DNA of 64,000 bases from an uncultured Sphingomonadaceae bacterium (GTDB taxonomy: Bacteria; Pseudomonadota; Alphaproteobacteria; Sphingomonadales; Sphingomonadaceae): NCBI GenBank assembly GCA_937873035.1, contig CALMVA010000006.1, positions 1-64,000 of the forward strand. The letters run 5' to 3'. The position numbers were made by a program, and so were the translations under genes. The notes under the pieces were generated by a model, which had not been told where the DNA came from, made no database searches, and was given only the letters and a program-made list of their open reading frames with translations. Of the stretch, positions 17,862 to 27,651 are shown piece after piece (position 1 is the stretch's first letter; each line of letters begins with the position of its first letter).

Positions 17862-18887
17862 ATGCGTCGGATGCACAAAATATTCACGCGAGGGCGGCCC
17901 GCCGCGTTGGCGAATACCCTGCATAACAGGCCCTGGCTGGGCTACCCGATGGCAATTGCGGTTGTCTGGATCGCTTTTGTGCTGCGCATGAAGCTCGGCG
18001 CCGCGCTTCCACCCGGCCTGCCCTTCATTACGCTGGTGCCCGCCGTGATGATCGTCGCGTTTTTCGCCGGCCCCGGCCCCGGCTTGGCGGCCAGCGCCGT
18101 CAGCGCCCTCGCGGCGTGGTATTTTTTCCTGGAGCCGGCGCACAAGTTCGCTTTATCGCCCACCATCGCAGTGGCGCTGGCCTTCTATCTGACAACCGTG
18201 GTGACGGCCGTCGGGATGCTTCACCTGCTTCGGACCACCGCCCTGCGGCTACAAGCCGAGCGCGAAATGAGCTTATCGCTGGCAGAACAGCGCGCCTTTC
18301 TATTCCGCGAGTTGCAGCATCGCGTGGCCAATAACATGGCCTTTCTTGTTGCCATTCTCAGTATGCAGAAATCATCTGTTCGCGCAGCGCCACGCGATGC
18401 CGAAGCGGTTCTGGATGACGCCATCCGGCGGATCAGACTATTTTCGACCATCCATCGCCGCCTGCATGATCCTGATAGCGCAACGCGCTCGCTCAGCGAT
18501 CACTTCCAGGCACTGTTCAATGAGCTTGTAGAGGCCACGAACTCTCGCAGCATCACCTGCACGCTGGTTGTCGAACAGATGCCCATTTCTGGTGAGCGGT
18601 TGATGACGCTGTCACTCATTGCCACCGAATTGATGACCAACGCGTTGAAGCACGCCTTTTCCGGGCGCGAAACGGGCGTGATCGACATCTCTCTGTCGGC
18701 CGTCCCAAACGGGCATCTCCGCTTTTCCATAACTGATGACGGGATCGGTGCCCAAGGCGATGCCGACACAACATCAGGGCTGGGCAATCTGATTGTTGAC
18801 GCGCTCGTCGAACAACTGGGCGGCACGAAACGCACCTCGACCGCACAGGGAACGCAGATCAGCATCACCTTTCCCGCCGAGGGGTGA
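17862..18887 (+). CDS. membrane sensor histidine kinase, HisKA_2/DUF4118 type
   Basis: A 341-residue kinase with four membrane helices (about 28-125, DUF4118-like, as in the KdpD membrane part) and a HisKA_2 H-box RELQHRVANNM with His153. The ATPase domain has an N-box IATELMTNALKHAF and G-boxes DDGIGAQG and SGLGNLIVDAL. HisKA_2 kinases in alphaproteobacteria often signal to the PhyR/NepR general stress pathway or to solitary regulators; none is adjacent. The start is taken at the ATG at 17862 ahead of the first helix. Confidence 0.85.
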   Translation: MRRMHKIFTRGRPAALANTLHNRPWLGYPMAIAVVWIAFVLRMKLGAALPPGLPFITLVPAVMIVAFFAGPGPGLAASAVSALAAWYFFLEPAHKFALSPTIAVALAFYLTTVVTAVGMLHLLRTTALRLQAEREMSLSLAEQRAFLFRELQHRVANNMAFLVAILSMQKSSVRAAPRDAEAVLDDAIRRIRLFSTIHRRLHDPDSATRSLSDHFQALFNELVEATNSRSITCTLVVEQMPISGERLMTLSLIATELMTNALKHAFSGRETGVIDISLSAVPNGHLRFSITDDGIGAQGDADTTSGLGNLIVDALVEQLGGTKRTSTAQGTQISITFPAEG

Positions 18888-18950
18888 TCCTCAAGCGACA
18901 AAGCGCTTCAGCTATTCCGTTACGATGACTTGAACTTGCAACGAGCCGCT

Positions 18951-18962
18951 GTTTACGTAAAG
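18951..18962. promoter_or_regulatory. palindrome TTTACGTAAA upstream of thiolase
   Basis: A perfect 10-bp palindrome (TTTACGTAAA, 18952-18961) lies 40 bp upstream of the thiolase start in a 114-bp gap. Palindromes of this kind precede fatty-acid and branched-chain catabolism genes controlled by LiuR- or TetR-type regulators. A related sequence (GTTTACGTCAAAGG) lies near 52166. Confidence 0.4.
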
Positions 18963-19001
18963 GGAAAGCACGACTCAGATTTTCAAACTTGGGAGAGAAT
19001 G

Positions 19002-20249
19002 ATGGCAGAAGCATATATCATCGACGCGTGTCGCACCCCGCGCGGCATTGGCAAACCGGGCAAGGGCGCGCTCTCCCACCTGCATCCGCAGCACCTCGCA
19101 GCCACCGTGCTGAAAGCCCTCAAGGAACGCAACAACCTCGACACCTCGACCGTCGATGACGTGATCTGGTCCACTTCGTCGCAGAACGGCAAGCAGGGCG
19201 GCGACCTTGGCCGCATGGCGGCACTCGCAGCGGGCTATGACATCGGTGCCAGCGGCATGACGCTTGACCGCTTCTGCGGCGGCGGCATCACCTCGGTGAA
19301 CCTTGCGACCGCAGCCGTCATGTCGGGCATGGAAGACTGCGTGATCGCAGGCGGCACCGAAATGATGAGCTTCACCTCGGCCTATGGCGCTGAACTCGCC
19401 AATGCGGGCATCAAGCCGCTTGGCATGGGCTCTGGCAACCCGGAACTCGACGCGATGCACCCGCAATCGCATCAGGGCGTTTGCGGCGACGCGATTGCCG
19501 CGATGGAAGGTATCCCCCGCGAAGCACTCGACGCACTCGCGCTCGTCAGCCAGGAACGCGCCGACCGCGCGATCCGCGAAGGCCGTTTCGACAAGTCGCT
19601 CGTCACCGTTTACAATCCCGACGGCACCGTGGCACTTGACCGTGAAGAATTCCCGCGCCCGGAAACGACGGCGGAAGGCCTTGCCTCGCTCAAGGCAAGC
19701 TTTGACGGCATCGCCGATTTTGACCTTGGCGGCACCAGCTTTCGCAAACAGATCCAGCGTCGTTACCCCGACCTGAACTGGAAGGGCGTCCACCATGCGG
19801 GCAACAGCTCCGGCGTGGTTGATGGCGCTGGCGCTGTGCTCCTCACCAGCAAGGAATATGCGGAAAAGCACGGCCTCAAGCCGCGCGGGCGCGTCGTATG
19901 CTACATCAATCAGGGCGATGACCCCACGTTGATGCTCAACGCACCGGTTCCGGCTGCCAAGAAGGCGCTCGCCAAGGCTGGCCTCAAGGTCGAAGACATC
20001 GACGTGTGGGAAATCAACGAAGCCTTCGCCGTCGTCGCTGAAAAGTTCATCCGCGATCTCGATCTGGATCGCACCAAGGTGAACATCAATGGCGGCGCCA
20101 TGGCGCTCGGCCACCCGATCGGCGCAACCGGCTCGATGCTCATCGGCACCGCGCTTGATGAACTGGAACGCTCGGGCGGCCGTTATGGCCTCGTCACCAT
20201 GTGCGCCGCTGGCGGCATGGCCCCCGCGATCATCATCGAACGCATTTGA
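19002..20249 (+). CDS. thiolase (acetyl-CoA C-acetyltransferase family)
   Basis: A 415-residue thiolase. The nucleophile Cys92 ([11 protein letters not shown]), the NEAFA loop, GHPIGATGS with the catalytic His, and the C-terminal CAAGGMAPA with the second Cys are all present. It cleaves beta-ketoacyl-CoA (or condenses acetyl-CoA). Two adjacent ATGs are possible; the second (19002) has GGGAG at better spacing. It is followed by a coupled quinone-reductase-like gene. Likely the last step of the acyl-CoA pathway encoded upstream. Confidence 0.93.
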   Translation: MAEAYIIDACRTPRGIGKPGKGALSHLHPQHLAATVLKALKERNNLDTSTVDDVIWSTSSQNGKQGGDLGRMAALAAGYDIGASGMTLDRFCGGGITSVNLATAAVMSGMEDCVIAGGTEMMSFTSAYGAELANAGIKPLGMGSGNPELDAMHPQSHQGVCGDAIAAMEGIPREALDALALVSQERADRAIREGRFDKSLVTVYNPDGTVALDREEFPRPETTAEGLASLKASFDGIADFDLGGTSFRKQIQRRYPDLNWKGVHHAGNSSGVVDGAGAVLLTSKEYAEKHGLKPRGRVVCYINQGDDPTLMLNAPVPAAKKALAKAGLKVEDIDVWEINEAFAVVAEKFIRDLDLDRTKVNINGGAMALGHPIGATGSMLIGTALDELERSGGRYGLVTMCAAGGMAPAIIIERI

Positions 20250-21232
20250 CGGGCACCTATCGCGCCGCAGTCTGCACGGCACTCGACGGCCCAACCGCCA
20301 TCGAGTGCCGGATGCTCGAAGCGCCTCCACTTGGGCCAAATGACATCCGCATTGCCGTGCGTGCGGCAGGCGCCAATTTCCCTGATCTTTTGATGACACG
20401 GGGCGGATACCAATTCCGCCCCGATCCTCCTTTCGTGCCCGGCATGGAAGTGGCGGGCGACGTTCTGGAGGTTGGGAGCGCCATCACCGCGTTCAAAGCC
20501 GGTGATCGCGTGATGGGGCAATGCCGACTGGGCGGCTTTGCTGAACAGGCCATCGTCACAACCGAGGGCATCATGCCCCTGCCCCCCGCTCTCACTTATG
20601 AGGAAGGGGCGGCATGGTTTGTCGCGGCGACCACCGCATGGCACGCGCTCAACGACAAGGGGCAGGTCAAACCCGGCGAAACCCTGCTTGTGCTGGGCGC
20701 AAGTGGCGGCGTCGGCATGGCGGCTGTCCAGCTTGGCAAGCATATGGGCGCAAAGGTCATTGGCCTTGCCTCAAATGACGACAAGGTCGCAGCACTGCTG
20801 AAAGCCGGCGCCGACCATGCGTTTCGTAACGATACGCCCGATCTGGTGGACGCCATCAAGGCCGCGACCGGCGGCAAGGGCGTCGACATCGTTTATGATC
20901 CCGTGGGCGGGCCGCTGGCGATCACCGCGACGCGCACGCTGGGCTGGGGCGGACGCTTCCTCATCGTGGGCTTTGCAAGTGGCGAAATTCCCAAATTTCC
21001 GGCCAACCACGCACTCATCAAGAGCTATACGATCATGGGCCTGCGGGCGGGCGAATCTGCACGGCGCGACCCGGAGCTTGGCCGCCGCAATCGCGCCGCG
21101 CTGGTCGATCTTGCCAACAAAGGCGTGATGCGCCCGATGATTTCACACCGCTTCCCGCTCGAACAAGCGGGAGACGCGCTGCGCGTTCTTGAAAACCGCG
21201 AAGTCATCGGTCGGGCGGTCGTCACGCCATGA
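20246..21232 (+). CDS. NADPH:quinone oxidoreductase-like MDR protein
   Basis: A 328-residue zinc-less MDR protein: GroES-like domain with GANFPDLLMTRG, then a Rossmann fold with LVLGASGGVGMAAVQLGK (split across about 160-177) and a GRAVVTP end. No usual ATG opens the conserved N-terminus. A TTG at 20246 overlaps the thiolase stop as TTGA and gives the right length, so a TTG start with translational coupling is proposed. Substrate unknown; enoyl-CoA or quinone reduction fits the family. Confidence 0.82.
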   Translation: MTGTYRAAVCTALDGPTAIECRMLEAPPLGPNDIRIAVRAAGANFPDLLMTRGGYQFRPDPPFVPGMEVAGDVLEVGSAITAFKAGDRVMGQCRLGGFAEQAIVTTEGIMPLPPALTYEEGAAWFVAATTAWHALNDKGQVKPGETLLVLGASGGVGMAAVQLGKHMGAKVIGLASNDDKVAALLKAGADHAFRNDTPDLVDAIKAATGGKGVDIVYDPVGGPLAITATRTLGWGGRFLIVGFASGEIPKFPANHALIKSYTIMGLRAGESARRDPELGRRNRAALVDLANKGVMRPMISHRFPLEQAGDALRVLENREVIGRAVVTP

Positions 21233-21531
21233 GCGCCACCGCCTTCAAGATTTTGACCGCCGATCAATGGGCAGCGTTCGAGCGTGCGGGGCTTTTCCAC
21301 GGCGCGCCGGTAGATGTGGCGGATGGCTATATCCATCTTTCAACCGCCGAGCAGCTTCTGGGCACGCTCGACAAGCATTTTGCGGGACAAGCAGGCCTGA
21401 TGATTGTGGAAGTCTCGCTCCACGATCTGGGCGATGCGCTCAAATGGGAAGTGTCACGCGGTGGCGCGCTCTTCCCGCATCTTTATGCAACGCTGCCGAT
21501 GTCCGCCGTGCGGTCTGTGCGCCCAACCTGA
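21229..21531 (+). CDS. DUF952 family protein
   Basis: A 100-residue protein with the DUF952 pattern: FKILTADQW at the start, GYIHLSTAEQLLGTLDKHF in the middle and FPHLYATLP near the end. The fold is related to ADP-ribosyltransferase-like/glutathione-S-transferase-associated domains of unknown function. It overlaps the preceding gene by ATGA, so it is the tail of the thiolase operon. Its 3' end overlaps the convergent lysoplasmalogenase gene by 49 nt. Confidence 0.85.
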   Translation: MSATAFKILTADQWAAFERAGLFHGAPVDVADGYIHLSTAEQLLGTLDKHFAGQAGLMIVEVSLHDLGDALKWEVSRGGALFPHLYATLPMSAVRSVRPT

Positions 21532-22169
21532 TCCTCCGCCCGTTCCAGCGTGCGGACAACGCCGTCCGCAATCAGATATTGCCCGCCAAAATACAGCACC
21601 CAGACGCCGATACTGGCAAGGAGCGAGCCGTGCAGCGGCCCCATACGCGCGAAGATCAACAGGTCAGATGCTGCAAACATCATTGCGCCCAGCCCGGTGC
21701 GATAACGCGGGAAGCGGCTGGTCCACGCGGTTGCGGCCATGCCGCCCAGCAACAGCGCGTAAAAAGTCACATCGGCCTTGTTAGTCAGCAGCCATGAAAT
21801 GAGCGGCACGCCAGCCAGCACCGCCACGGCCAATGCCTTTTGGCTGCCGGTCAGGCTCGCCCGGACATTGCGGCGATAAAGCCCCATGGCAACGAGATGC
21901 CCGGCAGCAAAGCCAAGCGCGCCTGCCGTGAAATTGATGTCAAGCAGCACATCGCCAAGCGCACCCAGCGCCATGACGGCGGCGATCAGCCAGCCATCGC
22001 TGCTGCGCGCCTTCATCACCGCATAGGATGCCAGCAGACCAACACCAGCGCCCTTCCACGCAATGGCCCACGGCGCGTGGATATTTGCGATGACGACATA
22101 GAGATAGCTGGTGCCCGCCACGAGCGCGGCGGCGCGCGCAAAATTTGCGGCAGATGTATTTGATGTCAT
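21483..22169 (-). CDS. lysoplasmalogenase (YhhN/TMEM86 family)
   Basis: A 228-residue inner-membrane protein with about seven to eight helices and the YhhN family signatures ALGDVLLD (about 70-77), ASDLLIF (about 165) and YFGGQYLI (about 195). Family members hydrolyse the vinyl-ether bond of lysoplasmalogens. Substrate in bacteria without plasmalogens is unclear. GGGGGAGG lies 4 nt before the ATG. The gene is divergent from trmFO. Confidence 0.88.
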   Translation of the reverse strand: MTSNTSAANFARAAALVAGTSYLYVVIANIHAPWAIAWKGAGVGLLASYAVMKARSSDGWLIAAVMALGALGDVLLDINFTAGALGFAAGHLVAMGLYRRNVRASLTGSQKALAVAVLAGVPLISWLLTNKADVTFYALLLGGMAATAWTSRFPRYRTGLGAMMFAASDLLIFARMGPLHGSLLASIGVWVLYFGGQYLIADGVVRTLERAEDQVGRTDRTADIGSVA

Positions 22170-22285
22170 ATCGCCTCCCCCATTTGGCGCGCGAGTTTAA
22201 ACGCCCCGAAGGCGCTGTCCAGCGAATGAGATGACTTGGGCTAATCCTCTCGCCTTCAACGCCAACACCGCCTAAAGGCGCGCGC

Positions 22286-23638
22286 ATGACACATCAGGTT
22301 CACGTAATTGGCGGCGGGCTCGCCGGGTCGGAAGCGGCATGGCAATTGGCGGAAGCGGGCATCAAGGTCCGCCTGTCGGAAATGCGTGGCTCAGGTGAAA
22401 AGACAGCGGCCCACCAGACCGAGGATCTGGCGGAACTCGTCTGCTCGAACAGCTTCCGCTCGGACGATGCGGATCGCAATGCGGTGGGGCTGCTACATCA
22501 GGAGTTGCGGCGTCTTGGTTCGCTTATCCTGCGCTCGGCAGATGCGCACCGCGTGCCCGCAGGCTCTGCGCTCGCGGTTGATCGGGATGGTTATACCGCA
22601 GCCGTCACACAGGCGATTGCGAACCACCCCAATATCACGCTGGTGCGCGAACGCGTGGATGCGTTGCCCGATGGCCCTGCGATCATCGCAACCGGCCCGC
22701 TGACTGGCTCCGCACTTGCCAGCGCCATCGCCGCGGAAACGGGGGAAGAAGCCCTTGCCTTTTTCGATGCGCTCGCCCCCATCGTCCACCACGAGACGAT
22801 TGATATGGAAACGGCGTGGATGGCCTCGCGCTGGGACAAGGGCGATACCAAGGATTACATCAACTGCCCGATGGACAAGGAGCAGTATCTGGCCTTTCAC
22901 GCAGCCTTGCTCTCTGGCGACAAGACCGAGTTCAAGGAATGGGAAGCAAACACCCCCTATTTTGACGGATGTATGCCCATCGAAGTGATGGCTGAACGCG
23001 GTGTCGATACGCTGCGCCACGGCCCGATGAAACCTGTGGGGCTCGACAATCCCAAAACCGGCCGCTGGCCCTATGCGGTCGTCCAGCTCCGGCAGGACAA
23101 TGCGCTCGGCACGCTGTGGAACATGGTTGGATTTCAGACGAAGCTCAAGCACGCAGAGCAGGTGCGCATCTTCCGCATGATCCCCGCGCTGGAAAATGCC
23201 CAGTTCGCGCGATTGGGCGGGCTGCACCGCAACACTTTCATCAAATCACCCAAGCTGCTTGATGGCTCGTTGCGCCTCAAATCCCGCCCGCATATCCGCT
23301 TTGGCGGGCAAATCACGGGCTGCGAGGGCTATATCGAAAGCGCGGCTGTCGGGCTGCTGGCCGCGCGCTTCTGGGTTGACGAACTCGGTGGCAAAGCCCC
23401 CTCCCTCCCCCCGCTGGACACAGCACTCGGCGCTCTGCTGGGCCACATTACCGGCGGTGCGGATGCTGACACATTCCAGCCGATGAATGTCAATTTCGGT
23501 CTGTTTCCACCATTTGAAGTGAAGAACCGCAAAGCCGACCGCAAGCAGATGCACACCGACCGCGCCCGCGCGTCATTTGGACAGTGGCAGGGCGATCAGC
23601 CTTCGGCTTCGTCCTCGGCTGCCGGCACCGAGGGCTGA
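22286..23638 (+). CDS. trmFO: TrmFO, folate-dependent tRNA U54 methyltransferase
   Basis: A 450-residue FAD enzyme that methylates U54 in the tRNA T-loop using methylenetetrahydrofolate. The dinucleotide-binding motif [10 protein letters not shown] starts at residue 9. Family signatures VCSNSFRSD and NCPMDKEQY follow, with [10 protein letters not shown] toward the C-terminus. Length is typical. The 3' end overlaps the convergent EF-hand gene by 43 nt. Confidence 0.95.
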   Translation: MTHQVHVIGGGLAGSEAAWQLAEAGIKVRLSEMRGSGEKTAAHQTEDLAELVCSNSFRSDDADRNAVGLLHQELRRLGSLILRSADAHRVPAGSALAVDRDGYTAAVTQAIANHPNITLVRERVDALPDGPAIIATGPLTGSALASAIAAETGEEALAFFDALAPIVHHETIDMETAWMASRWDKGDTKDYINCPMDKEQYLAFHAALLSGDKTEFKEWEANTPYFDGCMPIEVMAERGVDTLRHGPMKPVGLDNPKTGRWPYAVVQLRQDNALGTLWNMVGFQTKLKHAEQVRIFRMIPALENAQFARLGGLHRNTFIKSPKLLDGSLRLKSRPHIRFGGQITGCEGYIESAAVGLLAARFWVDELGGKAPSLPPLDTALGALLGHITGGADADTFQPMNVNFGLFPPFEVKNRKADRKQMHTDRARASFGQWQGDQPSASSSAAGTEG

Positions 23639-24081
23639 GGCGCAACCGGCGGACAATCTGCCTTAGGCTTGGGCTTTGCCTTGCGCACAGGCCGCGTGGT
23701 TGCAAACTCGGTGCGATCAAGCCCGCCTGACCTGTTGCCATCAGCCTTTGCAAAGCGCGCAGCAGACTTCACGGCATATTCGTCAAAAGACAGTTTGCCA
23801 TCGCCATTGGTATCCAGCTTTGCAAAAGCCTTTTGGCGCGAGAGAAGAAACTCATCGCGCGCGACAGCGCCGTTGCGATCCCGATCATACCGGTTGAAGC
23901 GTTTTTCTTCCTTGCTCACCTCATCAGCGCGCGGCGCGGCTGGCGGCGGCCCACTTGCCTCGGCGGCATAAGCGGGCTGAACGGGCAGCGGCACTTCGCT
24001 TTGCGCCATATAGCGCGAAAGCGCGAAACCGGCCCCAACCAGCCCAAGCATAGAAGCCGCTCCGACGAGATAGCGCCACAT
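23596..24081 (-). CDS. membrane-anchored EF-hand protein
   Basis: A 161-residue protein with an N-terminal membrane anchor or signal (about 5-25), a Pro/Ala spacer, and three EF-hand loops: [13 protein letters not shown] (about 70), [13 protein letters not shown] (about 95; complete ligand set) and [13 protein letters not shown] (about 117). The C-terminal tail is Lys/Pro rich. It probably binds Ca2+ in the periplasm; its role is unknown. GAGGTG precedes the ATG. Convergent overlap with trmFO. Confidence 0.82.
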   Translation of the reverse strand: MWRYLVGAASMLGLVGAGFALSRYMAQSEVPLPVQPAYAAEASGPPPAAPRADEVSKEEKRFNRYDRDRNGAVARDEFLLSRQKAFAKLDTNGDGKLSFDEYAVKSAARFAKADGNRSGGLDRTEFATTRPVRKAKPKPKADCPPVAPQPSVPAAEDEAEG

Positions 24082-24135
24082 ATCGACACCTCAAATTGTA
24101 TAGATACGACATGATAGCGAAGAAACCGTCCCTGT

Positions 24136-24765
24136 CTAGCGCGGCGGCAGCACCGCAAAACGCAGCGCGCGCGCCAGCCTGCGCGGTCCTTCCGCATGAC
24201 GGCGCGGCGCTTTTTGATGCACGTCATGAAGCGCCAGCCCGACCAAAACACGAAAGGGGCGTGGTAATGCGGGGAGCGAAATTTCAGGCGCAATTTCAGA
24301 TGCCAGGGCAAATGCCTCTGCGGCGATACGCGGCTCAGAACAGCGGAAGCCAAAGTCCGCAAGCGCCCAGAACCGTAATGCTCTGGTTAATGGCTCGCTG
24401 GGCATAACTCCCGAAATACCCGTCGCGCGCGCCATGGCATATGATTGAAGCGCGGCGCGTTCCAGCGGATCATCCAGCAGCACTTCCCAGCCATCGACAA
24501 GCGCCCCAAGTGCGGCGATCTGCTGTGATGAAAGCTGCGCCTGAACCATCTTCAGCACAGGCTCGTCAGGTGCGGCTTCCCCTTGGGAAAGCGCCTCCAA
24601 CCGCTCCCGCCACCAGGCAAGGCGGATGCGCCCGATCATGGGCTCGCGGGTGCCTGCAACCACCTGCCCCAGTGCTTCATCCAGCAGGAGAACAGCCTTA
24701 AGCACCGGCCGCATGGCAGACGAGGCATAGGCCAGGCCAAGCATCTTATCCGGGTCAGTAACCAT
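24136..24765 (-). CDS. squalene/phytoene synthase family protein
   Basis: A 209-residue protein with the family core RIRLAWWRERLEAL (about 46-59), but without the two intact DxxxD prenyl-diphosphate motifs and much shorter than true synthases (about 280-350). It resembles the NDUFAF6-like branch found in alphaproteobacteria, which is linked to complex I assembly in mitochondria, rather than a terpene synthase. Function is therefore uncertain. It is divergent from the Tad genes. Confidence 0.72.
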   Translation of the reverse strand: MVTDPDKMLGLAYASSAMRPVLKAVLLLDEALGQVVAGTREPMIGRIRLAWWRERLEALSQGEAAPDEPVLKMVQAQLSSQQIAALGALVDGWEVLLDDPLERAALQSYAMARATGISGVMPSEPLTRALRFWALADFGFRCSEPRIAAEAFALASEIAPEISLPALPRPFRVLVGLALHDVHQKAPRRHAEGPRRLARALRFAVLPPR

Positions 24766-24853
24766 TACCGCGCATTAACCCTAGTCTTTCAGCGGACGTT
24801 ATCCCTAGCGGGTCCATAGCGCCGAGTGACTGATTGTATGCGGTGGGGCAAGC

Positions 24854-27049
24854 ATGAATAGCAACTGGGGCAATATGCGACCGGGAACAGAAACATCCGG
24901 CGTTCTGACGCGGCTTCTGGCGAGCAGCGCGGGCAACGTGATGCCGGTGATGGCAGCTGCCATCTTCCCGCTGGCGGCCATGATCGGCGGCTCGGTGGAT
25001 CTGAGTCGCATCTACATGACGCAAACGCGGCTTCAGCAGGCGTGCGACACCGGCGCGCTGGCGACACGCCGTGCGATGTCTGGCCTGACGCCAACCACTG
25101 CGGACATTGCCGAGGGCTACAAGTTCTTCGACTTCAACTTCCCGTCCGGGTCATTTGGCGGCACCACGCTTTCCCGCTCCTATGCCGCAGGCGCAACCGC
25201 CGGGACGATTGTCGGCTCGGCGAGCATCCATGTGCCTGCGACCATCATGAAGTTGTTCGGCAAGACCGATTACACCGTGGATGTGACGTGCACATCCACG
25301 CTTAACATCCCCAACACCGACATCATGTTCGTGCTGGATACCTCTGGTTCGATGGCGCAGACGATTTCTGGTGACTCGACCACAAAAATCGCCGCGCTCA
25401 AGCAGGCGGTGAAGGATTTCTATACCGAGCTAGGGGCCGGCGAAGCCACGGGTCCAGGGCGCATCCGCTACGGGTTTGTGCCCTATTCGGGCAACGTCAA
25501 TGTTGGGCGATTGGTGCCCACAAGCTATTTCCGCGATACGGCACCCTATCAATCGCGCAGCCCCGTGACGAGCGACGTGTGGGCCTATACGCTTGGCGCA
25601 GAATCGGCGATTGGCGCTTATGGCGCCTGGAACCCGTCAACGACGCCAACGCTCTATAACAACTCCACTGGCTTCGGCACCTTCTCGACGCTGGGCACAA
25701 ACGCGAACACGACGGTCACTGTCGGCAGCACCAGCTATACCTACAAGAAGGCGAGCGCCACAAGCTCCGCGACCTGCTCGGCGCTCAACAACCTGTCGGG
25801 CAGCAGCAGCACGCTTATCGCGCGCGAAGACCTTGCCGGGACGATTACGGGGCCGGCGCTCGCGTCCACGACCAACGACCCGCCGACCTATGTCGGGCCG
25901 GGCAACCCCTCGGCGCAGACGCTGACCTATGACAAGACTGATCCACGCACGGTGCGTGGCTACCGCTATCGCTGGCAAAGAGTAAGCGGCACCAATGGCT
26001 GCTGGCTGGAACGTTCATCTGTAAATTACAACCGCATCCAATCGGCAACATCGACCAAGGCGATCGTCTGGACGCAAGTCACAAAAGTGACAGGCTGGAC
26101 CTACCAGCAGCGGACGCTGGACGTGAGCGGGCTGAAAAACGGGACCAACTGGAACGCCAGTTTCTCGGTTGCCGACATCAACACGACGACCGCGAGCTAT
26201 ACCCTTTCGGGCTCCAGCACCAGTTCGACGATCAACGTCCTCACCCCCACGACCGTCACCTGGACCGGCTGCGTGGAAGAGGCCTCAACGATCAATACAA
26301 TCGTGCCCACCAGCGCGATTGCGATTCCGACGACTGCCTATGATATGCAGGTCGACCTTATCCCCAGCGACGACACGCGCCGCTGGCGTCCGTTGCTGCA
26401 AGAAGTGGTGTGGGATCGCCTCAACAGCAACCAATGGCAGGGCCAGGTCTCCGGCTGGCAGAGCAATGGCTGGGCCGTGTGCCCCGGACAGGCCAGCAAG
26501 CTTGCGCAATATACCAGCGACGTCGTCAGCGGGCTTTCAACAAGCTTTGCGGCCTATGTTGACGCCCTGCCAATTCTGGGCGGCACGCAGCACGACATCG
26601 GCATGATCTGGGGGGCGCGTTTCCTGTCGCCCGATGGCATTTTTTCAGCCAGCAACAGTGATGCCAGCGCGCCGGGTGGATTCCAGATCGGCCGTCACAT
26701 CGTCTTCATGACAGACGGCACCATGGATGCTCGCAACCAGGGCTATGGCCCCTGGGGCATTTCGCAGATGGATGGGCGACAGGTGCCAACCAACGCTCAG
26801 GATACCGACAATGGCTCATCGCAGATGAATGACGTGCACTATCGGCGCATGGAAATGATCTGCAACGCCGCCAAGAGCAAAGGGTATACCATCTGGGTCG
26901 TTGGCTTCGGCATCGCGTCGCTACCAACAGCACTCGCCAACTGCGCGACCGACAGCGATCACGCAGCCGTGGCGAGCAACTCGACGGCGCTGCGCCAGAA
27001 ATTCCAGGCAATTGCCGAAACCATCGGCGGACTGAGGCTCTCGCAATGA
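24854..27049 (+). CDS. TadG-like pilus-assembly protein with von Willebrand A domain
   Basis: A 731-residue protein. Residues about 20-50 form a TadE/TadG-type pseudopilin segment (SSAGNVMPVMAAAIFPLAAM), followed by DLSRIYMTQTRLQQACD. A vWA domain starts near 157 with the MIDAS motif DTSGSMAQT (162-170), then a Ser/Thr-rich insert (about 260-480) and IVFMTDGTMD near 617. It is exported and probably acts in Flp/Tad-type surface structures. GGTGGGG precedes the ATG. It is the first of three coupled genes. Confidence 0.85.
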   Translation: MNSNWGNMRPGTETSGVLTRLLASSAGNVMPVMAAAIFPLAAMIGGSVDLSRIYMTQTRLQQACDTGALATRRAMSGLTPTTADIAEGYKFFDFNFPSGSFGGTTLSRSYAAGATAGTIVGSASIHVPATIMKLFGKTDYTVDVTCTSTLNIPNTDIMFVLDTSGSMAQTISGDSTTKIAALKQAVKDFYTELGAGEATGPGRIRYGFVPYSGNVNVGRLVPTSYFRDTAPYQSRSPVTSDVWAYTLGAESAIGAYGAWNPSTTPTLYNNSTGFGTFSTLGTNANTTVTVGSTSYTYKKASATSSATCSALNNLSGSSSTLIAREDLAGTITGPALASTTNDPPTYVGPGNPSAQTLTYDKTDPRTVRGYRYRWQRVSGTNGCWLERSSVNYNRIQSATSTKAIVWTQVTKVTGWTYQQRTLDVSGLKNGTNWNASFSVADINTTTASYTLSGSSTSSTINVLTPTTVTWTGCVEEASTINTIVPTSAIAIPTTAYDMQVDLIPSDDTRRWRPLLQEVVWDRLNSNQWQGQVSGWQSNGWAVCPGQASKLAQYTSDVVSGLSTSFAAYVDALPILGGTQHDIGMIWGARFLSPDGIFSASNSDASAPGGFQIGRHIVFMTDGTMDARNQGYGPWGISQMDGRQVPTNAQDTDNGSSQMNDVHYRRMEMICNAAKSKGYTIWVVGFGIASLPTALANCATDSDHAAVASNSTALRQKFQAIAETIGGLRLSQ

Positions 27050-27651
27050 TGAGAAACATTCCCTTTCGCGCCCTGCGGACTGATGAGCGTGGCGCAACCG
27101 TGGTGGAATTTGCGCTGGTCTTTCCGGTCTTCGCGTTCCTCACCATGAGCGCGCTCGACATTGGGTATGGCCTGTATATGCGCTCCGTTGTCGCGGGCAC
27201 GGTAGAGGCGGTCGCCCGTAAGGCCGTTGTCGGCGGCATGACCTCCGCGCAAGTTGACACGCTCATCAAAACGCAAATCAAGCGTGTGGTGCCCGCCAGC
27301 GTGCGCAATAATGCAAACACCATCCAGATCACCAAGACCAGCTATTACAACTTCTCGAACGTCGGCCAGCCGGAAAAGATCACCGGAGATACGGCCCCGC
27401 TTGGCGTTTACAATGTGGGCGACTGCTATCAGGACGCCAATCGGAACAACCTCTATGACACGGCGGGCGGCACCAATGGCCTTGGGGGCGCAGATGACGT
27501 TCTCTACTATCAGGTCGTTGTGACTTATCCGCGCGTCTTCCCCATGGCGGCCCTTGCCGGATGGAGCGCAAACCAGACCGCAACCGTCAAAACCCTTGTT
27601 CGCAACCAGCCATATGGTGCGCAGGACACGCCGCCCACGAGGTGCAACTGA
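27046..27651 (+). CDS. TadE-like pseudopilin
   Basis: A 201-residue protein with a basic start and the TadE signature DERGATVVEFALVFPVFAF (about 13-31), where a prepilin peptidase of the TadV type could cut before the hydrophobic stretch. The C-terminal part includes a Ca2+-loop-like stretch DANRNNLYDTAGG. Its ATG overlaps the TadG stop, and its own stop overlaps the next gene as TGATG. Confidence 0.85.
   Translation: MMRNIPFRALRTDERGATVVEFALVFPVFAFLTMSALDIGYGLYMRSVVAGTVEAVARKAVVGGMTSAQVDTLIKTQIKRVVPASVRNNANTIQITKTSYYNFSNVGQPEKITGDTAPLGVYNVGDCYQDANRNNLYDTAGGTNGLGGADDVLYYQVVVTYPRVFPMAALAGWSANQTATVKTLVRNQPYGAQDTPPTRCN

Noticed and set aside
18975..20399. 474-residue minus-strand open frame across the thiolase gene
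   Set aside because: It is the antisense of a thiolase with all catalytic motifs. Its translation is rich in His/Arg/Ala with no domain, as expected for GC-rich shadow frames.
25600..26300. Low-complexity Ser/Thr region of the TadG-like gene taken as a possible repeat or phase-variable tract
   Set aside because: It is biased in residues but has no exact tandem DNA repeat by eye.
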